In this document: piece by piece, positions 26,089-36,291 of the stretch
How positions within the stretch are numbered: position 1 is the first letter of the stretch
How the letters are laid out: each line of letters opens with the position of its first letter
Assembly (NCBI GenBank): GCA_949948985.1
Contig: CATLIG010000002.1
Location: forward strand, 48,275 to 112,274
Origin: an uncultured Clostridia bacterium
GTDB lineage: Bacteria; Bacillota; Clostridia; Lachnospirales; CAG-274
Reading direction: 5' to 3'
Length of the DNA stretch: 64,000 bases
Translations under genes and position numbers: made by a program
The notes under the pieces: model-generated
The model's database searches: none
What the model saw: the letters and a program-made list of their open reading frames with translations, nothing else
What the model was told of the DNA's origin: nothing

Positions 26089-29000
26089 ATGCTGAAAAAA
26101 GTATTTGGAATGTTTTTAGCTATGATTATGACAGTAAGTCCATTAGCGTTAAGTATTTCTGTTTCCGCAAGCGAAGAGGAACTTTCAGAGTATGAGTTGA
26201 AGAAAAACAGCTTTGACCCTGAATATGTTATGTGGACCGATAAAATGATTGATGAGGGTTTTGCCGCCCTTAGTCCTAATCAAAGCAATAAAGAATCTGA
26301 CGGACTTTCTGAAACAAAAACGCCTTACGGAAAAACTACTGATAAAAATCTTACCAAATGGGCGGAATACGAGTTTTTATGGACTCACGGCTATCCTGTC
26401 GGAAACGGTCGTATGGCGGCGGTTGTTATGGGAGGAATTGACAAAGAGGTTATTCAAATTAACGAGGATACTGTATGGACAGGTTCTCCTTATGTAGACC
26501 TTACTACAGGAGAGCCTACAAGCGGTTCCCAAAAAGAGGGCTGGAGATATTTCAGAGGCGCTAACGCTGACGGTGAGCCTGCCGATATAGGTGCTACAGG
26601 TGCAGCTATAACTGTTGGTCCTGAAAGTTTTCAGAATGAGTTTCCGGCATTTAAAAATAAGAGCATTTCAAATATGGCTTTGAATGTTGTTAATAAAAGT
26701 GATAATGCCGCTGTACAACACAGATATGACCTTATATCAATGGTTGAGAAGTATTTTTTGGGAAGCCCAAAATCACAAAAAGCGTATCAGTCATTTGTTG
26801 AGACATATCTTGATTTCGGACAGAAAAACTCTGACGTCACAAACTACACAAAAGCTCTTAATATGAGAGATGCTACTGTTACAGTAGATTATGACTGTAA
26901 TGGGGCTCATTTTACAAGAGAAACTATAGCAAGCTATCCTGACCAGACTATAGCGACAAATATTAAATCCACAGGAGAGCTTGATTTTAGCGCCGAACTT
27001 CACACTTTTCTTGAAAATCCTGTTTTTGAAAAGGTAGGCGAAAGCAATAATCAGATTAAAGTAACCGCTAAGGTTAAAGACGGAAAAACAAACGAGGTAG
27101 GCGGGGCAAGCAAGATTAAGATTGAAGGCAGACTTTATGTGGAAGCTCCGTCATCAACTGTTTCTGTTTCCGAGGACAATACAAAGGTTATTATAAAGGG
27201 AGGAAATGAAGCGACAGTATATGTTGTGGGCGCAACAAACTATGTGGATTATCTTACTCTTGATGCCGACAAACCCAATGCGGATTGCGATAAGTACATA
27301 AGTAAAATTAAAAATAAAAATTACAATCAAATAAAAACAGCTCACGAAAACGATTATAAAGAGCTTTTTGACCGTTCTTATATAACATTGGAAAATGACA
27401 AGGCTTTTAAATCAGAGGGAATTTCAACTGAAAAGCGTATCCGTAAGGATGTAAACGGTCAATCAGGATTTACAGTAGGTGCTGGAAATAAAACCGCGGA
27501 CGCTAACAACGCCAAAGTTTATTCAACTCTGAATGACGGAGATAACAAGATTGTCACTCTTGATTTTAATTATGGAAAATATCTTATGATAGCCGGTTCA
27601 AGAGATTCCGATTCTTCTAAAGATGTTCCTATGAGTCAGCCACTTAATCTTACAGGAAAATGGAATCCGAGTTTAAGTCCGTCATGGGGCGGTAAATATA
27701 CTATTAATATTAATACAGAGATGAATTATTGGCTTGCCCAACCGCTTAATTTGGCTGAATGTGAAAGACCTCTTCTTGACGTATTTAAAGACCTTGCGAA
27801 AAGCGGAAGTATTACGGCGAAAGAACAATATGGTATTTCAAATTCAAGAAAAGATGACAGTTATCAGCCCGGAGATCCATGGGTAATGCACCACAATTTT
27901 GACCTTTGGAGAGGTACTCAGCCCATTGACAACGCTACGGCAGGTGTATGGCCTACAGGAGGGATATGGCTTTTAGACCATGCATGGCAGTATTATCTTT
28001 ATAATAAAGATAGTTCTTATCTCTCAGAATTTTATCCTATAATGAAAGGCGCTTGTGAGTTCTTTACTCAATTTTTGATAGTAGACTCACAGACGGGGTA
28101 TCTTGTTACAGCGGCGTCGTGTTCTCCTGAACAGGGAAGTATTCAGCCCGGTCCCGCTATGGATACACAGCTTATAAGAAATCTTTATGAGCAGACTATT
28201 AAAGCTGCTGAAATTCTCGGAAAAGAAACAGAGGACTCTGTATTGCTTGAAAAAGTTAAAAGTCAGCTTCCTGCGGGAAGTTATTTGGCTGACGAAAAAG
28301 GAAAAATTGCCCCTAATCTTATAGACAAGAACGGTCTTATTCAGGAATGGGCAAGAGGAGATGTCGGTTTTGATTTTAGCTCAAGTGGTCAGTATAACGT
28401 TACAAATCCTTTTACAGGCGCAAATGGAACTGTAGGCGAACATGTAGCGTCAAATAACACAGGTCACAGACATTGTTCTCATTTATGGGAACTGTATCCG
28501 GGTACACACATAAACGCTTACAGTACAGATGAAAATGAAAAGGATATATTTAAAGCATATCAAAAATCTGTAGCCGCAAGAGGAGCGGGTACAGGTCAGG
28601 GATGGGGAGATGCATGGAGAATTGCACTTAATGCCAGAGCCCTTGACGGAAATGCCGCTTTTGATATGGTAGAACAGCTTATAAGAACACGTACATCTCC
28701 TAATATGTTTGGACAGCATCCTAATTTCCAGATTGACTGTAATTATGGTATGACAGCCGGAGTTGTTGAAATGCTTCTGCAAAGTCATACAGATACTATA
28801 GATATTCTTCCTGCCATTCCGGATGAATGGAAAGAAGGACAGTTTAAAGGATTTAAAGCAAGAGGAAATATTGAGGTAGGTGCTAAATGGAAAAAGGGTA
28901 TACCTACGAGAGTTGATATAAAGTCTGTTGACGGCGGAGAGGTAAAAGTAAGAAGTCCTTATATAGGAACAGCAGTTGTTAAAGATTCTGACGGAAACGA

Positions 29001-29859
29001 GGTAGCAAGCAGACTTGAATCAGACAATAACGTGATTGTGTTTACCGCAGAGGAGGGAAAGGATTACGATATTGTTGGATTTGGAGAAATTCCGAAAGAA
29101 GAGGGAACAGAAGAAGTAACATGGATAAAACCAGCAAGTGAAACAAAAGGATTTTTCAGCGAGGTAATGAAAGACGGAGCGATTTCATTGCCTAAACAGG
29201 AAAATGGCGGAGCTAACGTAGGATATATTAGAAACGACCTTTCAGGGAAGTCTTTAGGTTTTGCTTATCCAAACTGCGAGCTTGACGGACTTAAAATGAT
29301 TTCAATTAATTTGAATGGAAGACAGGCGGGCGAGCATAAAGTTTCTATAAGAATTGATTCTAAAGACGGCGAGGAAATAGCTCAGACAACTTTTGGAAAA
29401 TGCGAGTATATGTATATTGATATGCCTGTTACAAAAGAACTTTCGGGAACACATGACTTATATGTTGTATTTACGGGAGATAAAAATGCGGGAGGCGAAA
29501 GCTGGTTTGTAAATGTAAAAGACCTTAAAGGAACAAGAGAGGTTACGTTTGTAAACCATGATATACTTACCGTTTATAAAGACGGAGAAAAATATATTAA
29601 AAATTCACTTTCAACGGGAGAATATACTTTTGAGGTAAATTTGGACAAAGCAGAGGGAATTGATAAAGGGATTGTTATTATTGCCTGCTATGATGAGAAC
29701 AATAATCTTATTTCTGCCACAAAAACAGAGGTTAATAAATCCAATAACAAAGTTAATATGACAGTTTCTCCTGAAAATGCTAAGTACAATACAAAAGTAA
29801 TGATATGGAATAATTTAGATGAAATGAATCCTATTAGAGATATTAAAGAGTTTGTATGA
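26089..29859 (+). CDS. Secreted GH95 family glycoside hydrolase with C-terminal CBM6-like domain (second copy)
   Basis: A 1256-residue paralogue of the upstream enzyme. A signal peptide (MLKKVFGMFLAMIMTVSPLALS) is followed by the GH95 core: GYPVGNGRMAAVVMGG, NINTEMNYWLAQ near 540, SPEQG near 679 and HPNFQIDCNYG near 875. Unlike the first copy it continues past 1000 with a CBM6-like beta-sandwich (about 1010-1160; ELDGLKMISINL, GTHDLYVVFTG), probably tethering the enzyme to polysaccharide. The final module of about 95 residues ends VMIWNNLDEMNPI and resembles a segment in the CE12 acetylesterase here. AAGGAGG precedes the ATG. The substitutions SPEHG to SPEQG and DGNYG to DCNYG suggest altered specificity. 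Confidence 0.92.
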   Translation: MLKKVFGMFLAMIMTVSPLALSISVSASEEELSEYELKKNSFDPEYVMWTDKMIDEGFAALSPNQSNKESDGLSETKTPYGKTTDKNLTKWAEYEFLWTHGYPVGNGRMAAVVMGGIDKEVIQINEDTVWTGSPYVDLTTGEPTSGSQKEGWRYFRGANADGEPADIGATGAAITVGPESFQNEFPAFKNKSISNMALNVVNKSDNAAVQHRYDLISMVEKYFLGSPKSQKAYQSFVETYLDFGQKNSDVTNYTKALNMRDATVTVDYDCNGAHFTRETIASYPDQTIATNIKSTGELDFSAELHTFLENPVFEKVGESNNQIKVTAKVKDGKTNEVGGASKIKIEGRLYVEAPSSTVSVSEDNTKVIIKGGNEATVYVVGATNYVDYLTLDADKPNADCDKYISKIKNKNYNQIKTAHENDYKELFDRSYITLENDKAFKSEGISTEKRIRKDVNGQSGFTVGAGNKTADANNAKVYSTLNDGDNKIVTLDFNYGKYLMIAGSRDSDSSKDVPMSQPLNLTGKWNPSLSPSWGGKYTININTEMNYWLAQPLNLAECERPLLDVFKDLAKSGSITAKEQYGISNSRKDDSYQPGDPWVMHHNFDLWRGTQPIDNATAGVWPTGGIWLLDHAWQYYLYNKDSSYLSEFYPIMKGACEFFTQFLIVDSQTGYLVTAASCSPEQGSIQPGPAMDTQLIRNLYEQTIKAAEILGKETEDSVLLEKVKSQLPAGSYLADEKGKIAPNLIDKNGLIQEWARGDVGFDFSSSGQYNVTNPFTGANGTVGEHVASNNTGHRHCSHLWELYPGTHINAYSTDENEKDIFKAYQKSVAARGAGTGQGWGDAWRIALNARALDGNAAFDMVEQLIRTRTSPNMFGQHPNFQIDCNYGMTAGVVEMLLQSHTDTIDILPAIPDEWKEGQFKGFKARGNIEVGAKWKKGIPTRVDIKSVDGGEVKVRSPYIGTAVVKDSDGNEVASRLESDNNVIVFTAEEGKDYDIVGFGEIPKEEGTEEVTWIKPASETKGFFSEVMKDGAISLPKQENGGANVGYIRNDLSGKSLGFAYPNCELDGLKMISINLNGRQAGEHKVSIRIDSKDGEEIAQTTFGKCEYMYIDMPVTKELSGTHDLYVVFTGDKNAGGESWFVNVKDLKGTREVTFVNHDILTVYKDGEKYIKNSLSTGEYTFEVNLDKAEGIDKGIVIIACYDENNNLISATKTEVNKSNNKVNMTVSPENAKYNTKVMIWNNLDEMNPIRDIKEFV

Positions 29860-29866
29860 TTTTTAA

Positions 29867-30030
29867 TATAGTTAATTAACTTGAAAATGAGAAAAAGGAG
29901 GCGAGCTAAAAATTATTTTTGCAAGGCGGCAGAGGGAGATCATAGCCGACTGCCTATGCTGACCGACGGCAACACGGCAAAAAGGATTTTTAGCCGCCGA
30001 ATTTACTTATTTTTAAGTTGATTGACTATA
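29867..30030. repeat. Family A element, full-length copy
   Basis: A 164-bp copy with two substitutions in its left end (TATAGTTAATTAACTT) and a perfect right end. The interior keeps GGAGGCGAGCTAAAAATT and the GC-rich centre. It begins seven bases after the second GH95 stop. Confidence 0.88.
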
Positions 30031-30054
30031 AGTATTATTGAAAATTAAATATAT

Positions 30055-30112
30055 AAAAAAATCAACGAAAATAAATTGTATACAAGTATATTATTTTCGT
30101 TGATTTTTTTTG
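30055..30112 (+). terminator. Terminator closing the GH95 unit
   Basis: ATCAACGAAAATA (30061-30073) pairs perfectly with TATTTTCGTTGAT (30092-30104), flanked by A6 before and T8 after. It lies beyond the family A element. Confidence 0.85.
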
Positions 30113-30150
30113 TATATTTTTATATTAACATACTACAATATATAAATTTA

Positions 30151-30159
30151 TGGTATAAT
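30151..30159 (+). promoter_or_regulatory. Extended -10 promoter of the chemoreceptor gene
   Basis: TGGTATAAT is a TGn-extended -10 box 34 bp before the start codon. No convincing -35 box is seen at 17 bp spacing, as expected for extended -10 promoters. Confidence 0.55.
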
Positions 30160-30192
30160 ATATATAAATAAAAAATTAACGGGAGGAATTTT

Positions 30193-32466
30193 ATGAAAAA
30201 ATTTTACAAAAATGCGCCAATAAAAACAAAAATCAGATTTGGGTTTTATGTAATAATCTTTTTTTCGGCTCTTGTAGCGATTATAGGGATAATAAGCCTG
30301 TTTACAATAAGCCGTAAGTATACCGATTTGCAGGACGGGGCATATTACTGTTCATCGCAGGTGAGTGATTCCCTCATAATTACAAATGATTTAAGACGTG
30401 CACTTAATACAATAGTTGTACAAGATAGTTTGTTTAATTCGTCTGAAAATGTGAATATGGAGATAGAAAATATTTACAAAAAGCTTGATACTCTAAAAAT
30501 AAATTTGAATAACTATTTAAATTCCTTGGAAAACGACCCAAATTCAACAGAGCTTATGAAAAAAAACGGAAATTTAGCCGCAGATGATATAACCTATCTG
30601 ACAGATGAGGAATTATTGCCTGTTCTTAAAACTTTTGAAAATGCTATACAAAAAAAAGACAGAAGAACAGTTTCTGAATGTATCAATAAAAGTGTTTCAA
30701 TAACAAATGATATGAATACAGTGTATACATATATGTCTGATTTGTCGGACGCTACAATAGATGAAATTAATGATAATATAGATATGTCGAAAACTATTGT
30801 GCTTATAGCTGTAATAGCCATACTGACAATTATAATACTCCTTTCGGTGATTATAGCTAATATTACATCAAAAGAAATATACATACCTATGTATGACTTG
30901 AGTGAAAAAGCGTCAATGGTAGCAAAGGGGAATTTTGATGTAATAATGAGAACAAACCGCAAAGATGAGATAGGCAAACTAAGTAATGATGTTTCATTAA
31001 TGGTTGATGTGTTTAATTCATTGATATATGATATAAATGAGCTGTCAGATAATATGAATAAGGGAAATCTGACGGCGTCAATAAATACTGAAAAGTACGA
31101 GGGACGTTTTATGCAGACGGCTGAAAGTGTAAATAAACTTGCTGAAACTTTACTTTTTGACTTAAATACTGTGTCAGAATGTGTAGCAAGCTATAGTATA
31201 GGTGATTTTTCACGAAGATGTCCCGATATGGCGGGAGAAAAGGCTGTATTTAATAATACTCTTAACCGAATGAAAGAATATTTTGAGAAAATGAACGTTG
31301 ATATAAATCATTTGGTAAACAACGCTAAAAACGGAATACTTGACGAAAAAATGGATACGGACGGTTATAAGGGAAGTTGGAAAGATTTGGCGGATAATTT
31401 CAATGAATTGCTGACAGCTATAGAACAGCCTGTTGACGCGGTATCGGACGCTATAAAAGAAATAATAAACGGAAATTTAAGCGTTAATATTGAAAATAAG
31501 TATTCAGGAAAGTTTGGTAAAATGGCAAATGACTTAAATGATATGTCATTAAATTTATCATCGGTTGTATATGAAATATCGGATATTTTGAAAAAAATGT
31601 CTGAGAGAAATCTGATAGTGTCAGCTAAGCAGGATTATAGAGGAGAATTCAGAAAAATAAAAAAGGCTTTTGAGTTGATAATATCTAATTTTAATAGTTT
31701 GATAAATGAAATATCCAAATCATCGGACAGTATGCTAAACAGTTCGGAACTTGTATCTCAGGCAAGTCTGAGTATTGCCGATGGAGCATCTAAGCAGACA
31801 ATGTCGGTAGAGAAACTTAATGAGACAACAGAGGAACTTGCGGAAAGAATAAAACACAACGGCGAAAGCACGGAGCTTATGGAAAAACTTGTATTTGAGG
31901 CTATAGAGGACGCGAAAAACGGAAATGAGGAAATAACAAAAATGATGGAAGATATGGAATCAATAAATACGGCGTCTGAGGATATATCGAACATAATACT
32001 GGCTATAGACGATATTGCTTTCCAGACAAATATTCTCGCTCTTAACGCTTCTGTAGAAGCTGCCCGTGCCGGCTCGGCAGGACAAGGTTTTGCCGTGGTG
32101 GCGGGAGAGGTAAGAAACTTAGCCAGAAGAAGTCAGAAAGCGGCTCAGCAAAGTTCAGAGCTTATAAACAAGTCAAGAAAAACTGTTGAAAAAGGAATGA
32201 TGACTGCGCAGGAAACATTTTCTGTATTAAAACTTATATCTGAAAGGATATCCAAGATATGGGAGTTATCAAAAAACATAGACGAATCATCTAAAATACA
32301 AAATGAGTCTGTAAATAAAATTTCTGAAAATATAAATGTTATAAACAAAGTAGTTATGGTTAATGCTGAAAATTCTGAAAAAAGCGCTTATACATCAGAA
32401 AAGCTGACAGAAAAAGCAAAGGAATTCCGAGAAATGATAAACAGTTTTCGTATAAAGGAGGTATAA
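30193..32466 (+). CDS. Methyl-accepting chemotaxis protein with repeated HAMP-like modules
   Basis: A 757-residue membrane chemoreceptor. TM1 is at about 15-38, an extracellular helical sensor spans 40-195 and TM2 about 199-222. A canonical HAMP follows, then about five further HAMP-like repeats (290-510) marked by [51 protein letters not shown] and [13 protein letters not shown]. The signalling helix carries the conserved hairpin [20 protein letters not shown] and [22 protein letters not shown] precedes the ATG. The next gene, three bases downstream, encodes a sugar-binding lipoprotein, which may be its ligand-loaded partner. No other chemotaxis gene lies in the window. Confidence 0.93.
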   Translation: MKKFYKNAPIKTKIRFGFYVIIFFSALVAIIGIISLFTISRKYTDLQDGAYYCSSQVSDSLIITNDLRRALNTIVVQDSLFNSSENVNMEIENIYKKLDTLKINLNNYLNSLENDPNSTELMKKNGNLAADDITYLTDEELLPVLKTFENAIQKKDRRTVSECINKSVSITNDMNTVYTYMSDLSDATIDEINDNIDMSKTIVLIAVIAILTIIILLSVIIANITSKEIYIPMYDLSEKASMVAKGNFDVIMRTNRKDEIGKLSNDVSLMVDVFNSLIYDINELSDNMNKGNLTASINTEKYEGRFMQTAESVNKLAETLLFDLNTVSECVASYSIGDFSRRCPDMAGEKAVFNNTLNRMKEYFEKMNVDINHLVNNAKNGILDEKMDTDGYKGSWKDLADNFNELLTAIEQPVDAVSDAIKEIINGNLSVNIENKYSGKFGKMANDLNDMSLNLSSVVYEISDILKKMSERNLIVSAKQDYRGEFRKIKKAFELIISNFNSLINEISKSSDSMLNSSELVSQASLSIADGASKQTMSVEKLNETTEELAERIKHNGESTELMEKLVFEAIEDAKNGNEEITKMMEDMESINTASEDISNIILAIDDIAFQTNILALNASVEAARAGSAGQGFAVVAGEVRNLARRSQKAAQQSSELINKSRKTVEKGMMTAQETFSVLKLISERISKIWELSKNIDESSKIQNESVNKISENINVINKVVMVNAENSEKSAYTSEKLTEKAKEFREMINSFRIKEV

Positions 32467-32469
32467 TAA

Positions 32470-33537
32470 GTGATAAAAAAAATATGCTGTATGATATGTA
32501 TACTGTTAATATTTGCCGGATGTTCAGCGGACATTTCGAATAATGATTCAGGGCAAAGCATACTTAAAAAGGAGTATAAATCAATAAAAGAACAGAGAAA
32601 GGATAATAAAACAGAAAAAAATGTGAATTTTTCGGAAAACAGTGGAGAATTACTGAAAATAGGATTTTGTCAGGTAGGAGCGGAAAGCGGCTGGAGAACC
32701 GCGCATACAAACTCAATGAAAGAAATTTTTACAGAAACTAATGGTTATCAGTTGTCTTTTGTGGACGCAAACGGAAACAAAGATAAGCAAATTGAGGCGA
32801 TAAGGTCTTTTATAAATGAAAAGGTAAAGGCAATAGTGCTGGCGCCTGTTGTTGAGGACGGATGGGACGAAGTTTTAAAAGAGGCTAAAAGCGCGGGAAT
32901 ACCTGTCATAATAGTTGACAGAATGATAAAAACAAGTGATGATTCATTATATGCATGCTGGGTAGGTTCAAATTTTAAAGCCGAAGGTCTTAATGCTGTC
33001 GAGTGGCTTAATGAATATATAAAGTCAAATGGAGATGATAATAAAAATAACAAAGTTGTAATATTGCGGGGAACTATAGGAGCGTCTGCGGAAACAGGAA
33101 GAACAGAGGGAATTTACGAGGGACTTGAAAAATATACGAGATATGAAATTGTTGGTGATATATCGGGCAATTTTACAAAGGATGAGGGCAAACAGGCTAT
33201 GGAGGAATACCTTAAAATAAACAAGGATTTTGACGTGCTTTTTTCACAAAATGACGATATGACGTTTGGAGCTATAGAGGCTTTAAAAGATGCTGGTATA
33301 AAACCGGGAAAGGACGTTGTTATAATATCTTTTGACGGGGTGAAAGACGCTTTTCAGTCTATGATAGACGGGGAAATAAACGCTGATATAGAATGTAATC
33401 CTCTACAGGGGCCATTTGTATCGGAATTAATACAAAAAATACTTGCAAATGAGAATTTGGAAAAAATACAATATATGTATGAGTCAGTATATGATGAGGA
33501 CGTTGCCAAACAGGAAATAGGAAACCGTGTATACTGA
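32470..33537 (+). CDS. Sugar-binding lipoprotein, YtfQ-like (Peripla_BP_4)
   Basis: A 355-residue lipoprotein: signal peptide MIKKICCMICILLIFAGC with lipobox FAGC, a charged linker to about residue 55, then a type I periplasmic binding fold. LKIGFCQVGAESGWRTAHTN, then IEAIRSFINEKVKAIVLAPV and GIPVIIVDRMI closely resemble the galactofuranose-binding protein YtfQ. No ABC permease or ATPase gene is adjacent. The gene starts with GTG after GGAGG, three bases past the chemoreceptor stop, so the two are one operon. A role in sugar sensing for chemotaxis, or service to a distant transporter, is inferred from context. A perfect terminator follows. Confidence 0.9.
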   Translation: MIKKICCMICILLIFAGCSADISNNDSGQSILKKEYKSIKEQRKDNKTEKNVNFSENSGELLKIGFCQVGAESGWRTAHTNSMKEIFTETNGYQLSFVDANGNKDKQIEAIRSFINEKVKAIVLAPVVEDGWDEVLKEAKSAGIPVIIVDRMIKTSDDSLYACWVGSNFKAEGLNAVEWLNEYIKSNGDDNKNNKVVILRGTIGASAETGRTEGIYEGLEKYTRYEIVGDISGNFTKDEGKQAMEEYLKINKDFDVLFSQNDDMTFGAIEALKDAGIKPGKDVVIISFDGVKDAFQSMIDGEINADIECNPLQGPFVSELIQKILANENLEKIQYMYESVYDEDVAKQEIGNRVY

Positions 33538-33548
33538 TATAAAACAAA

Positions 33549-33581
33549 AAGAGCCTGCCTGAAATTTTCAGGCAGGCTCTT
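33549..33581. terminator. Bidirectional terminator between convergent genes
   Basis: AAGAGCCTGCCTGAAA pairs perfectly with its complement around one or two bases, with A5 before and a T/A tract after. It ends the chemoreceptor operon and could serve the acetylesterase gene from the other strand. Confidence 0.85.
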
Positions 33582-33654
33582 AAATATATATTAATATATA
33601 TTTAAGAAATTTGATTAATTATTATAAATCAATATTTAAAATATATGATAATAT

Positions 33655-36291
33655 TTATGCCGCTGTAAAATCAGGAATATCCTCAAGTGTAACTTTATGT
33701 ATTGTACGTTTTTCTGTAAGAGGGCATTTTATTGCCTCAAGCTCGTCACAGAACCATTGAGAAATTATCTGTGCTCCATAATAGTTTATGTGGGTATCAT
33801 CTGTAGTGCCTGCAACATATCCTGATTTTGAAAATTCACCTATTTCACCCATGGTGCTTTTACCAAGAGAAGTTTTGAATGATTCAGGAAGAGCTGCGTC
33901 TTCTGCAAATCTTGAATCATTAGCATTTACATAATTATATATGTTTTTGGCTTTCTCAAGGCCCACATTTTTATCATTAATATATCCGTTTGTTTTAGCG
34001 TATAAGTCAACGTAAGGAAGTCCAAGCTCTGAGGCAAGCGATTTAGCCGCGTTTACATAAGCCTCAAGACCTGAATCGCTTGTTTTTCTCCGGCTTATTG
34101 AAGTTGTAATAATAGGATTAGCGCCTTTTTCAAGAGCCGGTTTTACATAATATTCATAAATAGAATGTTTAAAAGAGCCGTCTGTGAATCTGTCGCCTGA
34201 CGGGTCAGTGTAACGGGATTCCTCACCGGATTTTGAGTCGTTGTGTCCGAATTGAATTATAAAATAATCTCCCGGTTTTAATCCGTTCATTATAGTATCG
34301 TAATTTTTCTCAGTTCTGAAGCTTTTAGAACTTCTTCCGCTAATGGCTAAGTCATTTATGGTAACGCCGTTTCCGAAGAAATTGTCAAGTACCTGTGCCC
34401 AGCCTGTCTGAGGAAATCTGTTGCTTGCGCCTGTAGCAGGGTATGCAGACGCTGTTGAGTCTCCCGCTACATAAACTACTGTGTTAGATGAAAGGGTTGG
34501 GTCAAATTTATAAGCCTTAGTCATAAGAGGGTTAATAGAATCCATACTGTCAAAAGCGAATACTTTTATTTCTGAATTGCTGTCAACCGGTATATCTTCT
34601 TTTTGCAAAGTAAGGATAGTTTCCTCACCTGCTTCTTTTGTAATGTCTTTTAAATTGAATATTTTATATGCTGTAAGTTTTCTGTTTTTGGTTTTGTCAA
34701 ACACAGCGGCGACAAGTATCTCTTTTTCTGTTCTGTCAGCGGTGGATATACTGTCGGTATATACAATGTGACTTACATATCCGCCGTCTGTAGGAACGCT
34801 TACTATACGTCCGTCTGAGTTTGATACAGAGATTCTGCTTACTTCAACAGGTGTATATCCTAATACTTTTACGTTAAATTCTTTTGTATCACTTGCGCTG
34901 CCTCTTGTAATTGTAGCTGTTAAAACAACGTCAGTATCAATTCCTTTTTGTCTTGTTACAACACCTTCATTTGAAACAACAGCGGAATTGCTGCTTGACC
35001 ATGTAACGGTTGTGTTTCTTCTTCCGGTTGCGGGCAAAGTAAGGTCTTTTCTTACCGCGCTTGTGTCGCCTATAGTAAGAGATTCTTTAGCTAACGCTAC
35101 CGCTCCAGCGTCATCTGTATCAGCAGGTACTGTTAAATTAAAGTCTTTTGTAATTCTAAGGTTTGGATAATCTTGGAATGTACATACGGCTGTCATTTTT
35201 ACTTGCTTACTTTCAGTACTTGTGTTTACAACGCCGCTTTTTGATATCGTGTCAGGGTCTGACGATTCCCAGCTGATATCAGCGTATCCGATTGAGAAGT
35301 TAGCGCCCTGAATAAGGGTTAAGTCTTCAAAAATATTATCTTCAGCGGTATTAGTACCTTTAATCATATCGAAAGTAACAAGAGTTGCTGTTTCTTCTCC
35401 GACAGATTTGTCAATAAAATCAACTTTTACATTTACGTCCTTTTCAGGCATAGTAAAGCTGCATTCTGTATAATCACTGTTTTTGGTAAGAGGTATTGTT
35501 TCGTCATTAAGGGAAACATTTCCAATCCACGCATTTTCTTTTGGAGTGGATTTTATTGTTACAGTGTTTCCTGATGTAGCTTTGTGCATTTCTTTTGCTT
35601 CAAAGCTTACGCTGTATACACAGCCTGTAGTTCCTTTTGCCCAGATAATATAATCCTCATTTGGGGCAACGTCAATGGACTGAGTACAATAAGCATACTT
35701 TTTATCATCGGTAATTGAATCTACTTTAAGGTTGCCTTTTTGTAATGTATATGTATTGTCTGCGTTCTTTTTAGAAATCTTTATGTCTTTTCCATCGCCG
35801 GATTCAATAGAATCATTTTGAACTTGTCTTCTATAAGCATAGGTTAAAATTCCGGTTGCTTTTGTTTTTATAATAAGCGGTGTCGAACCTGACTGTTCTG
35901 ACAAAGTTTCTCCCGGGTCAGCCGCTAGTCTGACTTGAATATAATGGGTATAGGATGTTCCGTCTATAGTTGCCTCTAAAGGTTTAAGAGAAGTCGCAAA
36001 TTCTGTTGATATTGTTAAGTTGTCATCGTCAACATATGTTGTTTTTGCGGCTGTTGCTGTATTAGCATCAACTTTCCACGTTGTTCCTGCTGATGCTAAT
36101 GAAATATCGTCAGATGAAGCGGTCTGTACGCTTGCCCCGTTAGCTGTTACTACTTCAACATTTCCTAAATTTGAGTCATATGCCAATCCAAGATTATATT
36201 CGCCAGCCTCAGCGTATGCTGTAAGTGTGAAGCATGACAATATCATTGATGAGATGAGCAATAATGACACAAATTTTCTTAAATTTCTCAT
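33655..36291 (-). CDS. Secreted modular CE12-type acetylesterase (rhamnogalacturonan acetylesterase-like)
   Basis: An 878-residue secreted protein. After the signal peptide (MRNLRKFVSLLLISSMILSC) comes an N-terminal beta-rich region, then two atrophied bacterial Ig-like domains (about 300-485, with WSSSNSAVVSNEGVVTRQ). A small module at about 520-600 ends IKVFAFDSMDSINPL. The C-terminal SGNH hydrolase follows. Its blocks are VAGDSTAS near 608 (Ser nucleophile), the Gly of ISGRSSKSF, FGHNDS near 683 (Asn) and DDTHINYYG near 831 (Asp-His). These fit CE12, which removes acetyl groups from rhamnogalacturonan I or related pectin. It has no dockerin or anchor. Its position convergent with the GH95-chemoreceptor run supports a shared glycan target. 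Confidence 0.9.
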   Translation of the reverse strand: MRNLRKFVSLLLISSMILSCFTLTAYAEAGEYNLGLAYDSNLGNVEVVTANGASVQTASSDDISLASAGTTWKVDANTATAAKTTYVDDDNLTISTEFATSLKPLEATIDGTSYTHYIQVRLAADPGETLSEQSGSTPLIIKTKATGILTYAYRRQVQNDSIESGDGKDIKISKKNADNTYTLQKGNLKVDSITDDKKYAYCTQSIDVAPNEDYIIWAKGTTGCVYSVSFEAKEMHKATSGNTVTIKSTPKENAWIGNVSLNDETIPLTKNSDYTECSFTMPEKDVNVKVDFIDKSVGEETATLVTFDMIKGTNTAEDNIFEDLTLIQGANFSIGYADISWESSDPDTISKSGVVNTSTESKQVKMTAVCTFQDYPNLRITKDFNLTVPADTDDAGAVALAKESLTIGDTSAVRKDLTLPATGRRNTTVTWSSSNSAVVSNEGVVTRQKGIDTDVVLTATITRGSASDTKEFNVKVLGYTPVEVSRISVSNSDGRIVSVPTDGGYVSHIVYTDSISTADRTEKEILVAAVFDKTKNRKLTAYKIFNLKDITKEAGEETILTLQKEDIPVDSNSEIKVFAFDSMDSINPLMTKAYKFDPTLSSNTVVYVAGDSTASAYPATGASNRFPQTGWAQVLDNFFGNGVTINDLAISGRSSKSFRTEKNYDTIMNGLKPGDYFIIQFGHNDSKSGEESRYTDPSGDRFTDGSFKHSIYEYYVKPALEKGANPIITTSISRRKTSDSGLEAYVNAAKSLASELGLPYVDLYAKTNGYINDKNVGLEKAKNIYNYVNANDSRFAEDAALPESFKTSLGKSTMGEIGEFSKSGYVAGTTDDTHINYYGAQIISQWFCDELEAIKCPLTEKRTIHKVTLEDIPDFTAA

